Shown here piece by piece: positions 37,298-46,870 of a DNA stretch of 64,000 nucleotides. The position numbers and the translations under genes are program-made. This stretch comes from Kitasatospora paranensis (GTDB lineage Bacteria; Actinomycetota; Actinomycetes; Streptomycetales; Streptomycetaceae). Below the pieces are notes generated by a model that did no database searches, was not told the DNA's origin, and worked only from the letters and a program-made list of their open reading frames with translations. The stretch covers positions 5,704,001-5,768,000 of the forward strand of contig NZ_BAABKV010000001.1 of the NCBI RefSeq assembly GCF_039544005.1, written 5' to 3'. Within the stretch, counting starts at the first letter, position 1; each line of letters begins with the position of its first letter.

Positions 37298-38541
37298 CCG
37301 AGCCCGCGTCCACGCCCCCGCCCGGCTGCCCGGCGCACGCCGACGCGGCCCCGCTGTACGGGCCGCGCTTCCAGACCGATCCCGGCGGCGTGTACCGGGA
37401 GCTGCGCGAGCAGCACGGCCCGGTCGCCCCGGTCGAGCTGGCCGGCGGGGTGCCCGCCTGGCTGGTGATCGGCTACCGCGAACTCCAACTGGTCACCGGC
37501 CAGTCGAAGGTCTTCGGCCGGGACTCCACCCGGTGGAACCAGTGGCCGCACATCCCCGCCGACTGGCCGCTCAAGCCGATGATGGCCCCCGTCCCGTCGA
37601 TCCTCTACGCGGAGGGCGCCGAGCACCAGCGCCGCAGCGCCGCGGTGACCGACGCGCTGGCCGGCGTCGACCCGTACGAACTGCGCAAGTACAGCGAGGA
37701 GATCGCCGACCGGCTGATCGACTCCTTCGCCGGGCGCGGCGAGGTGGACCTGGTCGCCGAGTACGCGCACCGGATGCCGCTGCTGGTGCTGTGCCGGATG
37801 CTCGGCCTGGGCGAGGACGAGGCCCCGGTGCTGATCCAGGGTCTGGTCGCGATGCTGGACGGCGGCGCCGACGCGCAGGCCGGCGCTCAGCAACTGCTCA
37901 CCGTGATGCTGGACCTGGTGCGCCGCCGGCGCGAGCGGCCCGCCGCCGACCTCACCTCGCGGCTGCTCGCGCACGAGGCCGGCCTGGACGACGAGGAGGT
38001 CATGCGCGACCTGCGGGTCCTGCTGATCGCCGGTCACCAGCCGTGCGCGTACTGGATCGCCAACGCGCTGCGGCTGATGCTCACCGACGAGCGCTTCGCG
38101 GCCTCGCTCTCCGGCGGGCGGCGCTCGATCGGGCAGGCGCTCGGCGAGGCGCTGTGGGAGGACACCCCGACCCAGATCTTCGCCGGGCGCTGGGCCACCC
38201 GCGACACCCAGCTCGGCGGGCAGCGGATCGCCAAGGGCGACATGGTGCTGCTGGGCTTCGCCGGAGCCAACGCGGACCCGACCGTCCGCCAGGAGTCGGG
38301 CCGCCCGGCCGAGGGCAACCGCGCCTACCTGAGCTTCTCCTACGGCGACCACGGCTGCCCGTTCCCGGCCCGGGAGGCCGCCGAGGTGATCGCCACCACC
38401 GCGATCGAGGTCCTGCTGGACCGGCTGCCGGACCTTCGGCTGGCGGTGACCGAGAGCGCCCTGGTGTGGCGGCCCTCGGCGTGGGTGCGGGCGCTGGTGG
38501 CGCTGCCGGTGGCGTTCACGCCGGGTTATGTGGCGGAGTGA
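37294..38541 (+). CDS. Cytochrome P450 of the conservon, CYP157-like, lacking ExxR
   Basis: A 415-residue P450-fold protein. The heme ligand is Cys355 in FSYGDHGCPF; the usual Gly two residues after Cys is Phe. The K-helix ExxR is replaced by Glu285-Ala-Leu-Trp288. The I-helix AGxE/D-T-T segment reads LIAGHQPCAYW, with no acid-Thr pair. The lack of ExxR is a known trait of the conservon CYP157 family, so the protein may still bind heme but need not be a classic monooxygenase. Start GTG 37294 overlaps the GTPase stop. Confidence 0.88.
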   Translation: MTEPASTPPPGCPAHADAAPLYGPRFQTDPGGVYRELREQHGPVAPVELAGGVPAWLVIGYRELQLVTGQSKVFGRDSTRWNQWPHIPADWPLKPMMAPVPSILYAEGAEHQRRSAAVTDALAGVDPYELRKYSEEIADRLIDSFAGRGEVDLVAEYAHRMPLLVLCRMLGLGEDEAPVLIQGLVAMLDGGADAQAGAQQLLTVMLDLVRRRRERPAADLTSRLLAHEAGLDDEEVMRDLRVLLIAGHQPCAYWIANALRLMLTDERFAASLSGGRRSIGQALGEALWEDTPTQIFAGRWATRDTQLGGQRIAKGDMVLLGFAGANADPTVRQESGRPAEGNRAYLSFSYGDHGCPFPAREAAEVIATTAIEVLLDRLPDLRLAVTESALVWRPSAWVRALVALPVAFTPGYVAE

Positions 38542-38566
38542 CGGACCCGAGGGAAGGGGCGCGGCG

Positions 38567-39766
38567 ATGACCGAGCCGATCGTGATGGATCCGCTGGCGC
38601 GCGACAACGCGGCGGAGGGTGCGCTGCTGCGCGCGGCCGGGCCGGTGGTGCCGGTGGAGCTGCTGGGCGTGCGCGGCTGGGCGGTCACCCGGCACGCGGA
38701 GGCCCGGCAGCTGCTCACCGACGCCCGGCTGGTGAAGGACGCCGCGCACTGGGCGGCCTACCAGCGGGGCGAGGTGCCGAAGAGCTGGCCGCTGATCGGC
38801 CTGGCCGTCCCCGGCCCGTCGATGGTGACCACGGACGGCCCCGCCCACCGCCGGCTGCGGGCGATCGTGGCGCAGGCCTTCACCCCGCGCCGGGTGGAGC
38901 TGATGCGGCCCAAGGTCGAGCAGGTCACCGCGGAGCTGCTCGACCGGCTGGCCGCGGCCGGCCCGGTGGTCGACCTCAAGACGGCGTTCGCCTTCCCGCT
39001 GCCGATGTCGGTGATCGGCTGGCTGCTGGGCGTGCCCGAGCACGACCACGCGTACATCCGTGAGCTGTACGAGCGGTTCTTCTCCAGCACCACGAAGCCC
39101 GCCGACGTGCCGGCCACCATCGCCGCGCTGAACGCCTTCGTGGCCGACCTGGTGGCCCGCCGCCGGGCCGAGCCCGGCGACGACCTGATCAGCGCCCTGC
39201 TGGCGGCCGACGTGGAGGGCGGCGCGCTCACCGACACGGAGGCCGCGGCGACGCTGCGGGTGATCATCGCGGCCGGGCACGAGACGACCGTCAACCTGAT
39301 CACCAACGCGGTACGGGCGCTGCTGGCCCACCCCGACCAGCTGGCGCTGGCCCGGGCGGGCGAGGTGGGCTGGCCGGCGGTGGTCGAGGAGTCGCTCCGC
39401 TGGACGCCGCCGACCAGCAACTTCCTGTTCCGCTTCGCCACCGAGGACGTCAAGGCGGGCGGCACGGTGATCCCGGCCGGGGACGCGGTGCTGATCTCGT
39501 ACAACGCGATCGGCCGGGACCCGCTGCAGCACGGGGTCACCGCCGAGGTGTTCGACATCACCCGGGATCCGTCCCGGCACCTGTCCTTCGGCCACGGGCC
39601 GCACGTCTGCCCGGGCTCCCCGCTGGCCCGGCTGGAGGCGGTCGTGGCGCTGCCCGCGCTGTTCGAGCGGTTCCCCGGGCTGGCCCTGGCGGTCGGCGAC
39701 GAGGACCTGCGGCCCAACCCGACGATGGTCGTCAACAGTCTGCGGGACCTTCCCGTCACCCTGTGA
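38567..39766 (+). CDS. Cytochrome P450, CYP154-like
   Basis: A 399-residue P450 with complete motifs: I-helix IIAAGHETT, K-helix EESLRW, heme loop LSFGHGPHVCPGSPLAR. It lies 25 bases after the ExxR-less P450. The pair CYP157 + CYP154 at the end of a conservon matches what I recall of S. coelicolor conservon cvn10, where CYP157A1 and CYP154C1 are adjacent. CYP154 enzymes hydroxylate macrolides or steroids in vitro; the native substrate here is unknown. ATG 38567 follows GGGAAGGGG. Confidence 0.9.
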   Translation: MTEPIVMDPLARDNAAEGALLRAAGPVVPVELLGVRGWAVTRHAEARQLLTDARLVKDAAHWAAYQRGEVPKSWPLIGLAVPGPSMVTTDGPAHRRLRAIVAQAFTPRRVELMRPKVEQVTAELLDRLAAAGPVVDLKTAFAFPLPMSVIGWLLGVPEHDHAYIRELYERFFSSTTKPADVPATIAALNAFVADLVARRRAEPGDDLISALLAADVEGGALTDTEAAATLRVIIAAGHETTVNLITNAVRALLAHPDQLALARAGEVGWPAVVEESLRWTPPTSNFLFRFATEDVKAGGTVIPAGDAVLISYNAIGRDPLQHGVTAEVFDITRDPSRHLSFGHGPHVCPGSPLARLEAVVALPALFERFPGLALAVGDEDLRPNPTMVVNSLRDLPVTL

Positions 39767-39804
39767 AGGCGGGGCGGTCCGGAGGGCCACCGGCCTTCCA
39801 GCAC

Positions 39805-39925
39805 AACCTGGTTACGGCCGGGACACCGGCCGATGAAGGTCGAACACGGATCTTGGCGTGAGGTAACCCGTGGGTTAACGTCTTCAAGCCAGCGCCGCTG
39901 GGTACAGCTCGATCAACCGGTTCAG
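39805..39925. promoter_or_regulatory. Repeated AACC/GGTT dyads upstream of the sugar ABC operon
   Basis: Three short palindromes with the same arms occur between the P450 and the binding-protein gene: AACCTGGTT near 39809-39817, TAACCCGTGGGTTA at 39864-39877 and AACCGGTT at 39915-39922. They are plausible repressor sites (LacI or ROK class) for the sugar transporter, whose regulator gene is not in the window. Confidence 0.35.
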
Positions 39926-40018
39926 CGCAGTGTCGTTCTGTCTTACCGCCGGCATCCCGCATGCCCTGCCGAGGAGGACCGCATTGACCACCCCCACGAT
40001 CGCCTGCGAGGCCAGCCG

Positions 40019-41380
40019 ATGACCACACTCCTGCGGCGGCGCCTGCTGGCCGTCCCCGCCGTTCTCGGCCTCGCGCTCGCCGCGGCGTGCTCGAACAGTT
40101 CCTCCGGCGGTGGCGGCGGTGCCTCGGCCGCCGCGACGCTCACCGGCGACTGTGCCAAGTACCAGCCCTACGCCGGCCACTCCGGGACGAAGGTGACGAT
40201 GTTCGCCTCGATCCTCAGCCCGGAGTCGGACTCGCTGGAGAAGTCCTGGGCCGAGTTCAGCTCTTGTACGGGCATCAAGATCTCGTACGAGGGCTCCAAC
40301 GACTTCGAGTCGCAGCTGCCCGTCCGGGTGAGCGGCGGCAACGCCCCCGACTTCGCGATCATCCCGCAGCCGGGCCTGCTCGCCCAGATGGTGAAGACCG
40401 GCAAGGTCGTGAAGCCGCCGGCGGGCACCGTGGCGAACGAGGACAAGTGGAGCCCGGTCTGGAAGACCTACGGCTCGGTCAACGGCACCTTCTACGCGGC
40501 GCCGATGAGCGCCAACATGAAGTCGCTGGTCTGGTACTCGCCGAAGGCCTTCAAGGCGGCCGGCTACGAGGTGCCGAAGACCTGGGCCGACATGATGACC
40601 CTCAGTACCAAGATCGCCACGTCGGGCAGCATGAAGCCCTGGTGCGGCGGCATCGGCTCCGGCACCGCGACCGGCTGGCCGGCCACCGACTGGGTCGAGG
40701 AGGTCGTCCTCGGCAGCTACGGCGGCGACGTCTACGACCAGTGGGTCAGCCACCAGATCAAGTTCAGCGACCCGAAGATCACCGGCGCGATGAAGACGGT
40801 GGCCGACTGGATGCAGAACCCGGCCTTCGTCAACGGCGGCATCGGCGACGTGAAGTCGATCGCCACCACGACCTTCCAGGACGCCGGTGCGCCGATCCTC
40901 GCCGGCAAGTGCGCGATGCTCCAGCAGGCCTCGTTCTACCGCGCGCAGTGGGCCAAGGGCACCAAGATCAGTGCGGACGGCGACGTCTTCGCCTTCCACC
41001 TGCCGGCGGTGAACCCGCAGGTCAACAACCCGGTCGAGGGCGGCGGCGAGTTCCTGGCCGCGTTCTCCTCGCGGCCCGAGGTGCAGGCCGTGCAGAACTA
41101 CCTCTCCAGCAGCGACTGGGCGAGCAGCCGGGTGAAGGTATCCTCGGGCTGGGTCTCCGCCAACCAGGGCGTCGACAAGAGTCTGTACACCGACCCGATC
41201 GACAAGATCTCGGCCGAGGCGCTCACCGACCCGGCCGCGACGTTCCGGTTCGACGGCTCCGACCTGATGCCGGCCGCGGTCGGCGCGGGCCAGGAGTGGA
41301 AGTCGTTCACCGCCTGGTTCGCCGAGGGACAGTCCATCCAGAAGGTGGCGGCTGACATCGACGCGGCCTGGCCGCAGTAA
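40019..41380 (+). CDS. Sugar ABC transporter solute-binding lipoprotein
   Basis: A 453-residue extracellular binding protein of the carbohydrate uptake-1 class. The signal peptide ends in the lipobox LAAACS, followed by a Ser/Gly linker. KVTMFASILSPESDSLEKSW, SYEGSNDFESQLPVRVSGGNAPD and PWCGGIGSGTATGWPATDW are typical. The resemblance is closest, in my memory, to alpha-glucoside (AglE-type) proteins. An unannotated short in-frame ATT/GAG region precedes; ATG 40019 gives a proper signal sequence. A hairpin separates it from the permease genes. Confidence 0.85.
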   Translation: MTTLLRRRLLAVPAVLGLALAAACSNSSSGGGGGASAAATLTGDCAKYQPYAGHSGTKVTMFASILSPESDSLEKSWAEFSSCTGIKISYEGSNDFESQLPVRVSGGNAPDFAIIPQPGLLAQMVKTGKVVKPPAGTVANEDKWSPVWKTYGSVNGTFYAAPMSANMKSLVWYSPKAFKAAGYEVPKTWADMMTLSTKIATSGSMKPWCGGIGSGTATGWPATDWVEEVVLGSYGGDVYDQWVSHQIKFSDPKITGAMKTVADWMQNPAFVNGGIGDVKSIATTTFQDAGAPILAGKCAMLQQASFYRAQWAKGTKISADGDVFAFHLPAVNPQVNNPVEGGGEFLAAFSSRPEVQAVQNYLSSSDWASSRVKVSSGWVSANQGVDKSLYTDPIDKISAEALTDPAATFRFDGSDLMPAAVGAGQEWKSFTAWFAEGQSIQKVAADIDAAWPQ

Positions 41381-41393
41381 CGACAGTCGTCGC

Positions 41394-41426
41394 GGGCAGC
41401 GCGGGTCCCACCCGCCCGCGCTGCCC
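41394..41426 (+). terminator. Intra-operon hairpin between binding protein and permeases
   Basis: A 12-base stem, 41394-41405 with 41415-41426. Such hairpins after a binding-protein gene let it be expressed more than the permeases by partial termination or RNA stabilisation. Confidence 0.5.
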
Positions 41427-41455
41427 CCTCCTGTGTCCGAGGAAGGATCCTTCGC

Positions 41456-42472
41456 ATGCCCACGGTCTCGGCCTCGGCCGTCCAGCTCGCCGATTCGGCC
41501 TGGACGGACGCGTCGATCAAGCTCGGCAACAGCGTCGGCGCCATCGCCGGCTTTCTCGGCATTCTGCTCCTGATCTTCTTCGCGGCCGGCCGGGCCGGCG
41601 GCCGGTTCACCCGGCCGCTGGCGATCGCCGTGATGCTCGGCCCGGCGGCGCTGCTGCTGGTGGTGGGCCTGGTGGTGCCGCTGGTGCGCACCGTCTACCT
41701 GAGCTTCTCCAACGACGACTCGACCCGGTCGGTGGGCGGCGCCAACTACGGCTGGGCGCTGACGACGGACTCCATCCACCAGGTGCTGTGGAACACCCTG
41801 CTCTGGCTGGTGATCGCCCCACTGGTGGCCACCGGCCTCGGCCTGCTGCTGGCCCTGCTGGTCGACCGGATGCGCGGCCAGGCGGTCTACAAGTCGCTGC
41901 TCTTCATGCCGATGGCGATCTCGCTGGTCGGCGCCTCGATCATCTGGAAGTTCGTCTACGACGCCCGTGACCCCGCGCAGCCGCAGATCGGTCTGCTGAG
42001 CCAGATCGCGATCAGCCTGGGCTGGCACCACCCGCCGAACTGGATCCTGTCGCACCCCCTCAACAACTTCCTGCTGATGGTGGTCATGGTCTGGGTGCAG
42101 ACCGGTTTCGCGATGGTGGTGCTGTCCGCGGCGATCAAGGCGATCCCGGACGAGATCACCGAGGCGGCCCGGCTGGACGGCGCCCGCGGATTCCGGCTGT
42201 TCCGGCACGTGACGGTGCCGATGATCCGCACCACCCTGGTGGTGGTGCTCACCACGGTCATGATCACCACGCTGAAGGCCTTCGACATCGTCCGCACCAT
42301 GACCGGCGGCAACTTCGGCACCCAGGTGCTGGCCAACGAGATGTACTCGCAGTCCTTCGTCCAGTTCAACGTCGGACGCGGCAGCGCGCTCGCGGTGATC
42401 CTCTTCCTGGCGGTGACCCCGCTGGTGGCCTACAACATCGTCCAGCTGCGCAAGGAGCGTGAGCACCGATGA
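41456..42472 (+). CDS. Sugar ABC transporter permease (AglF/MalF type)
   Basis: A 338-residue membrane permease. It has an extra N-terminal membrane segment (SVGAIAGFLGILLLIFFAAG) seen in alpha-glucoside transport permeases, six further segments, and the EAA loop EAARLDGARGFRLFRHVTVP that contacts the ATPase. Its stop overlaps the next gene start (ATGA). No ATPase gene is present, as expected in Streptomyces where a shared MsiK-type ATPase serves many sugar importers. Confidence 0.88.
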   Translation: MPTVSASAVQLADSAWTDASIKLGNSVGAIAGFLGILLLIFFAAGRAGGRFTRPLAIAVMLGPAALLLVVGLVVPLVRTVYLSFSNDDSTRSVGGANYGWALTTDSIHQVLWNTLLWLVIAPLVATGLGLLLALLVDRMRGQAVYKSLLFMPMAISLVGASIIWKFVYDARDPAQPQIGLLSQIAISLGWHHPPNWILSHPLNNFLLMVVMVWVQTGFAMVVLSAAIKAIPDEITEAARLDGARGFRLFRHVTVPMIRTTLVVVLTTVMITTLKAFDIVRTMTGGNFGTQVLANEMYSQSFVQFNVGRGSALAVILFLAVTPLVAYNIVQLRKEREHR

Positions 42473-43436
42473 GCGAGCAGCTGGCCCAGCCGGCCACCGA
42501 GCCGGCGCCGGGGAGGAGCGCGGCACCGTGCCGCCGGTGAAGGCCGCCCGCAAGGCGTTCAGCAACCCGATCGCCTCCCTGCTGATGATCGTGGTCACGG
42601 TGCTGTGGACGATCCCGACCCTCGGCCTGCTGGTCACCTCGATCCGGCCCAAGCAGGACGTGGCCACCACCGGCTGGTGGGAGTTCTTCGCGCACCCCGA
42701 CGCCACCCTCGCGAACTACCACACCGTGCTCTTCGAGGGCGGCTTCGGCGTCAGCGGCGGCCTGCTGCCGTACCTGGTGAACTCGCTGGCGATCAGCGTG
42801 CCGGCGACGGTCTTCCCGCTGGTGCTGGCCGCGATGGCGGCGTACGCACTGGCCTGGGTGAAGTTCCGCGGCAGCGACGTGCTGTTCTTCGTGATCTTCG
42901 CGCTGCAGGTGGTGCCGCTGCAGATGGCGCTGATCCCGCTGCTGCAGCTCTTCTCGGGCGGCGCGCACCTTGGCTCGGTGACGATCGTGCCGTCCTTCGA
43001 CCTCAGCGGGACGTACGCGCCGGTCTGGCTGGCGCACACGATGTTCGCCCTGCCGCTGGCCATCTTCCTGCTGCACAACTTCATCGCCCAGCTGCCCCGG
43101 GACCTCATGGAGGCGGCGGTCGTCGACGGCGCCTCGCACTTCAAGATCTTCCGGTCGATCGTGCTCCCGCTCTGCACCCCGGCGCTGGCCTCGTTCGCGA
43201 TCTTCCAGTTCCTCTGGGTCTGGAACGACCTGCTGGTGGCGCTGACCTTCGCGGGCGGCACCCCGGAGGTGGCGCCGATGACCGTCCGGCTGGCCCAGCT
43301 GACCGGCTCGTTCGGCGGCCGCTGGGAGCTGCTGACGGCCGGCGCCTTCCTGTCGCTGATCGTCCCGCTGATCGTCTTCTTCGCGCTCCAGCGGTACTTC
43401 GTGCGCGGGCTGCTGGCGGGATCGGTGAAGGGCTGA
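42469..43436 (+). CDS. Sugar ABC transporter permease (AglG/MalG type), frameshifted near the start
   Basis: The second permease. ATG 42469 overlaps the upstream stop and reads MSEQLAQPATEPAPG; one G is missing from the run at 42510-42513, and after repair the frame continues EERGTVPPVKAARKAFSNPIASLLMIVV. Six membrane segments and the EAA loop MEAAVVDGASHFKIFRSIVLP follow. Repaired length is 322 residues. Without the repair, the same frame can be entered only at GTG 42459, which has no ribosome site and would overlap the upstream gene. Confidence 0.87.
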
Positions 43437-43594
43437 CGCCCACCGGGCCGTGACCGCCCCGCCGAGCCCCTCCGGCGGTGCGGGTGACATGGCCCGGGAA
43501 TGTGTGGATTTCGAGGACGCGGCCCCCTCGGACCCGGTACACCGGTTAGCGGCAATTCTGCCGCTGATCGGCTTATCGGGATGTGGGGGCTGGC

Positions 43595-46500
43595 GTGAGG
43601 TTCAGAAAACGGCTGGCGGCTCTGGTGGCCGCCGTGTTGGCAGGGGCCGTCCTGGCCGCCGCCCCGGCCGGGGCGACCACCACGGCCACCCTCGGCACCA
43701 CCACGGTGGGCACCGCCACCGACGCGGGCGACTCCAACTACATCAACACCTCCCGCTACGTCACCGGCTCCACCGGCGGCACCGTCACCGGCATCAGCGT
43801 GTACGTCGCAGCGGTGGGCGCCGCGCCGAACAACCAGTACCAGGTGGCCGTCTACGCGGACGCCTCCGGCAAGCCGGGCGCCCTGGTCGCCTCCAGCTCC
43901 TCCGGAACCCTCACCGCCAACGCCTGGAACACCCTGCCGCTGACCGCCACGCTCAGCGCCAACACCGCCTACTGGCTGGCGTACAACAGCAACGGCACCA
44001 GCGCCGCCGTCAACAACCTCAAGTACACCAGCGGCGGCACCAGCGGCTACGGCACCGGCGGGCAGGCCTTCGGCAGCTGGCCCGGCACCTTCGGTGCGCT
44101 CAGCTCGGAGGGCGTCACCTTCTCGATCTACGCGACCTACACCCCGGACTCCGGCGGGACGACGACCCCGCCCGGCTCCGGGCCGGGCGCCGAGGGCCCG
44201 ATCCTGCTGATCAGCAGCGCCGCCAACCCCTACACCACGTACTACACCGAGATCCTCAAGGCCGAGGGCCTCAACTACTACAAGATCAGCGACCTCTCCT
44301 CGGTCAGCGCGGCCACCCTGGCCTCCTACGACGTCGTGCTGCTCGGCGAGACCCCGCTGACCGCCGCCCAGGTCTCGATGCTCGGCACCTGGACGCAGGG
44401 CGGCGGCCGGCTGATCGCGATGCGCCCCGACAAGCAGCTCGCCGGGCTGCTCGGTCTCACCGCCACCACCGGGACGCTCGCCGACTCCTACCTGAAGATC
44501 GACACCTCCGCCGCGCCCGGGGCGGGCCTGACCGCCGACACCATGGGCTTCCACGGCACCGCCGACCGCTACACCCTGAACGGCGCGACGGCCGTCGCCA
44601 CCCTCTACAGCGACGCCTCCACCGCGACGGCCAACCCGGCCGTCACCCTGCGCACCGCCGGCAGCGGCCGGGCCGCCGCCTTCACCTACGACCTCGCCAA
44701 GTCCGTCGTGCAGACCCGCCAGGGCAACATCGCCTGGGCCGGACAGCAGCGGGACTCGACCGACGGCTACGAGGCCAGCGAGATGTTCTTCGGCACCAAC
44801 GGCCAGCCGAACTGGAACGACCTCGGCAAGGCGCAGATCCCGATCGCCGACGAGCAGCAGCGGCTGCTGGCCAACCTGATCACACTGATGGACGCGGACC
44901 GGAAGCCGCTGCCGCGGTTCTGGTACTACCCGCGGGACGTCAAGGCGGTCGTCGTGATGACCGGCGACGACCACGGCATCGGCGGCACCGTCGGCCGCTG
45001 GGACGGCTACATCGCGCAGTCCCCGGCTGGCTGCAACGTCGCCAACTGGGAGTGCGTGCGCGGTTCCTCGTACATCTACACCGACGACCCGATGACCGCG
45101 GCGCAGGCCCAGGCCTACACCGACGAGGGCTTCGAGGTCGGCGTGCACGTCACCACCAACTGCAAGCCGTGGGGCACCACCGCCGCGCTCCAGGCCTTCT
45201 ACAGCGACCAGTTGGGCGCCTGGAAGGCCAAGTACGGCTCGCTGCCGAACCCGTCGAGCAGCCGCACCCACTGCGTGGAGTGGGACGACTGGGCGACGCA
45301 GGCCAGGACCAAGCTGGCCAACGGCATCCGGCTCGACATGGACTACTACTACTACCCCTCGAACTTCGTCCAGGACCGGCCCGGCTTCTTCAACGGCACC
45401 GGCAGCATCATGAAGTTCGCCGACACCGACGGCAGTGTCATCGACGAGTACCAGGCGACCACCCAGCTGACCGACGAGTCCGGGCAGTCCTCGCCGGCGA
45501 CGATCACCACGCTGCTGGACAACGCGGTCGGCGCCAAGGGCTACTACGCGGCGATCGGCGCCAACATCCACACCGACTTCGCCGCCTCCAGTGCCTCCGA
45601 CGCGGTCATCGCGGCGGCCAAGGCCCGCGGCGTGCCGGTGGTCTCCGGCCGCCAGATGCTCACCTGGCTGGACGGCCGCAACGGCTCCGCCTTCTCCCAC
45701 ATGGCCTGGAGCGGCAACGCGCTGACCTTCGACATCACCGGCGGCGCCAACGGCCTGCGGGCGATGGTGCCGGTCAACGCGGCCTCCGGCACGGTCACCG
45801 GGATCTCCCGGGCCGGTCAGTCGCTGCCGTACCGGATCGAGACCGTCAAGGGCGTCCCGTACGCGTTCTTCGACGGCGCCGTCGGCTCCTACACGGTGAC
45901 GTACGGCCAGGACACCACCGCGCCGACGGTCACCGGCACCACCCCGGCGGCCGGGGCGACCGGGGTCCCCACCACCGGCGCCGTCCGGTTCTCCTTCAGC
46001 GAGCCGCTCGACCCGGCGACCGTGACCTCCGCGGCCGTCACGCTGCGCACCACGAGCGGCGGCACGGCGGTGCCGGGCACCGTGTCGTACGACCCGACGA
46101 CCAGCAGCGCGCTCTTCACCCCGAGCGCCGAACTCGCCCTGACGACGGGTTACACGGCGACCGTCCAAGGGGTGACTGACGTGTCGGGCAACGCGCTGGC
46201 CGGTCCGGTGTCGGTGGCCTTCACCACCGCGGGCGCGCCGCCGAAGACGATCGGGTCGACGACGGTCGGCACGCTGATCGACGACACCGACTCCAACCAC
46301 CTGAACGGGTCGAAGGTGACCACCGGGTCGGCCGCCGTCCCGCTGACCTCGCTCAGTGTGCACGTCGGCCAGATCAGCGCGGCGCCCAACAACCAGTACC
46401 AGCTGGCGGTCTACACCGACAACGCGGGCTCGCCCGGGACGCTGGTGGCTTCCACCGCCTCCGGCACGCTGACCGCCAACGCCTGGAACGCGCTGCCGGT

Positions 46501-46708
46501 GAACCTGACGCTGGCGGCCGGCACCAGCTACTGGTTCGTCTACAACAGCAACGGCACCAGCTCCACCGTCAACAACATGAACTACACGGCAGGCGCGGCC
46601 GGTTCGGGCGCTTACAGCAGTGCGGTGGTGCCGTTCGGGACCTGGCCGAGCAGCTTCGGGACGGTGGTGAAGGACAGCCTGGTCTACTCGCTCTACGGGT
46701 CGTACTGA
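43595..46708 (+). CDS. Large secreted multidomain protein with homologous N- and C-terminal domains and a deacetylase-like core
   Basis: A 1037-residue exported protein from GTG 43595 (signal peptide RKRLAALVAAVLAGAVLAAAPAGA). Residues about 30-180 and 886-1037 are repeats of one beta-rich domain (shared APNNQYQ-AVY, GTLTANAWN, YNSNGTSS-VNN, FG-WP-FG), probably ligand- or sugar-binding. Between them lie a ThuA/glutamine-amidotransferase-like region (about 205-420; ILLISSAANPYTTYYTEIL), a polysaccharide-deacetylase-like region (about 450-700; VVVMTGDDHG, EVGVHVTTNC) and an Ig-like Big_5 domain (about 770-880; FSEPLDPATVTSAAVTL). No sortase motif. It follows the sugar transporter and ends in a strong hairpin, so a role in polysaccharide handling is plausible but inferred. 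Confidence 0.8.
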   Translation: MRFRKRLAALVAAVLAGAVLAAAPAGATTTATLGTTTVGTATDAGDSNYINTSRYVTGSTGGTVTGISVYVAAVGAAPNNQYQVAVYADASGKPGALVASSSSGTLTANAWNTLPLTATLSANTAYWLAYNSNGTSAAVNNLKYTSGGTSGYGTGGQAFGSWPGTFGALSSEGVTFSIYATYTPDSGGTTTPPGSGPGAEGPILLISSAANPYTTYYTEILKAEGLNYYKISDLSSVSAATLASYDVVLLGETPLTAAQVSMLGTWTQGGGRLIAMRPDKQLAGLLGLTATTGTLADSYLKIDTSAAPGAGLTADTMGFHGTADRYTLNGATAVATLYSDASTATANPAVTLRTAGSGRAAAFTYDLAKSVVQTRQGNIAWAGQQRDSTDGYEASEMFFGTNGQPNWNDLGKAQIPIADEQQRLLANLITLMDADRKPLPRFWYYPRDVKAVVVMTGDDHGIGGTVGRWDGYIAQSPAGCNVANWECVRGSSYIYTDDPMTAAQAQAYTDEGFEVGVHVTTNCKPWGTTAALQAFYSDQLGAWKAKYGSLPNPSSSRTHCVEWDDWATQARTKLANGIRLDMDYYYYPSNFVQDRPGFFNGTGSIMKFADTDGSVIDEYQATTQLTDESGQSSPATITTLLDNAVGAKGYYAAIGANIHTDFAASSASDAVIAAAKARGVPVVSGRQMLTWLDGRNGSAFSHMAWSGNALTFDITGGANGLRAMVPVNAASGTVTGISRAGQSLPYRIETVKGVPYAFFDGAVGSYTVTYGQDTTAPTVTGTTPAAGATGVPTTGAVRFSFSEPLDPATVTSAAVTLRTTSGGTAVPGTVSYDPTTSSALFTPSAELALTTGYTATVQGVTDVSGNALAGPVSVAFTTAGAPPKTIGSTTVGTLIDDTDSNHLNGSKVTTGSAAVPLTSLSVHVGQISAAPNNQYQLAVYTDNAGSPGTLVASTASGTLTANAWNALPVNLTLAAGTSYWFVYNSNGTSSTVNNMNYTAGAAGSGAYSSAVVPFGTWPSSFGTVVKDSLVYSLYGSY

Positions 46709-46719
46709 CGATCCGTCCG

Positions 46720-46765
46720 CTGCGGGCCGCTTGTGTCACAACTCTGCGACACAAGCGGCCCGCAG
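46720..46765 (+). terminator. Terminator after the large secreted protein
   Basis: An 18-base perfect stem, 46720-46737 with 46748-46765, loop of 10. Confidence 0.7.
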
Positions 46766-46870
46766 GGCTTTTGAACCTGTTCAGAAAACTCCCCCGGCGC
46801 CTAGAGTCGCCAGCACCGCAGCGGGGCCCGGCCCGGGCCGCCGCGCGCCCGCGACGTCCGAGGGGGACAC

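Noticed and set aside
43450..46179. A 909-residue plus-strand frame inside the large secreted protein
   Set aside because: It is a shadow frame; the neighbouring frame has a signal peptide and recognisable repeated domains.
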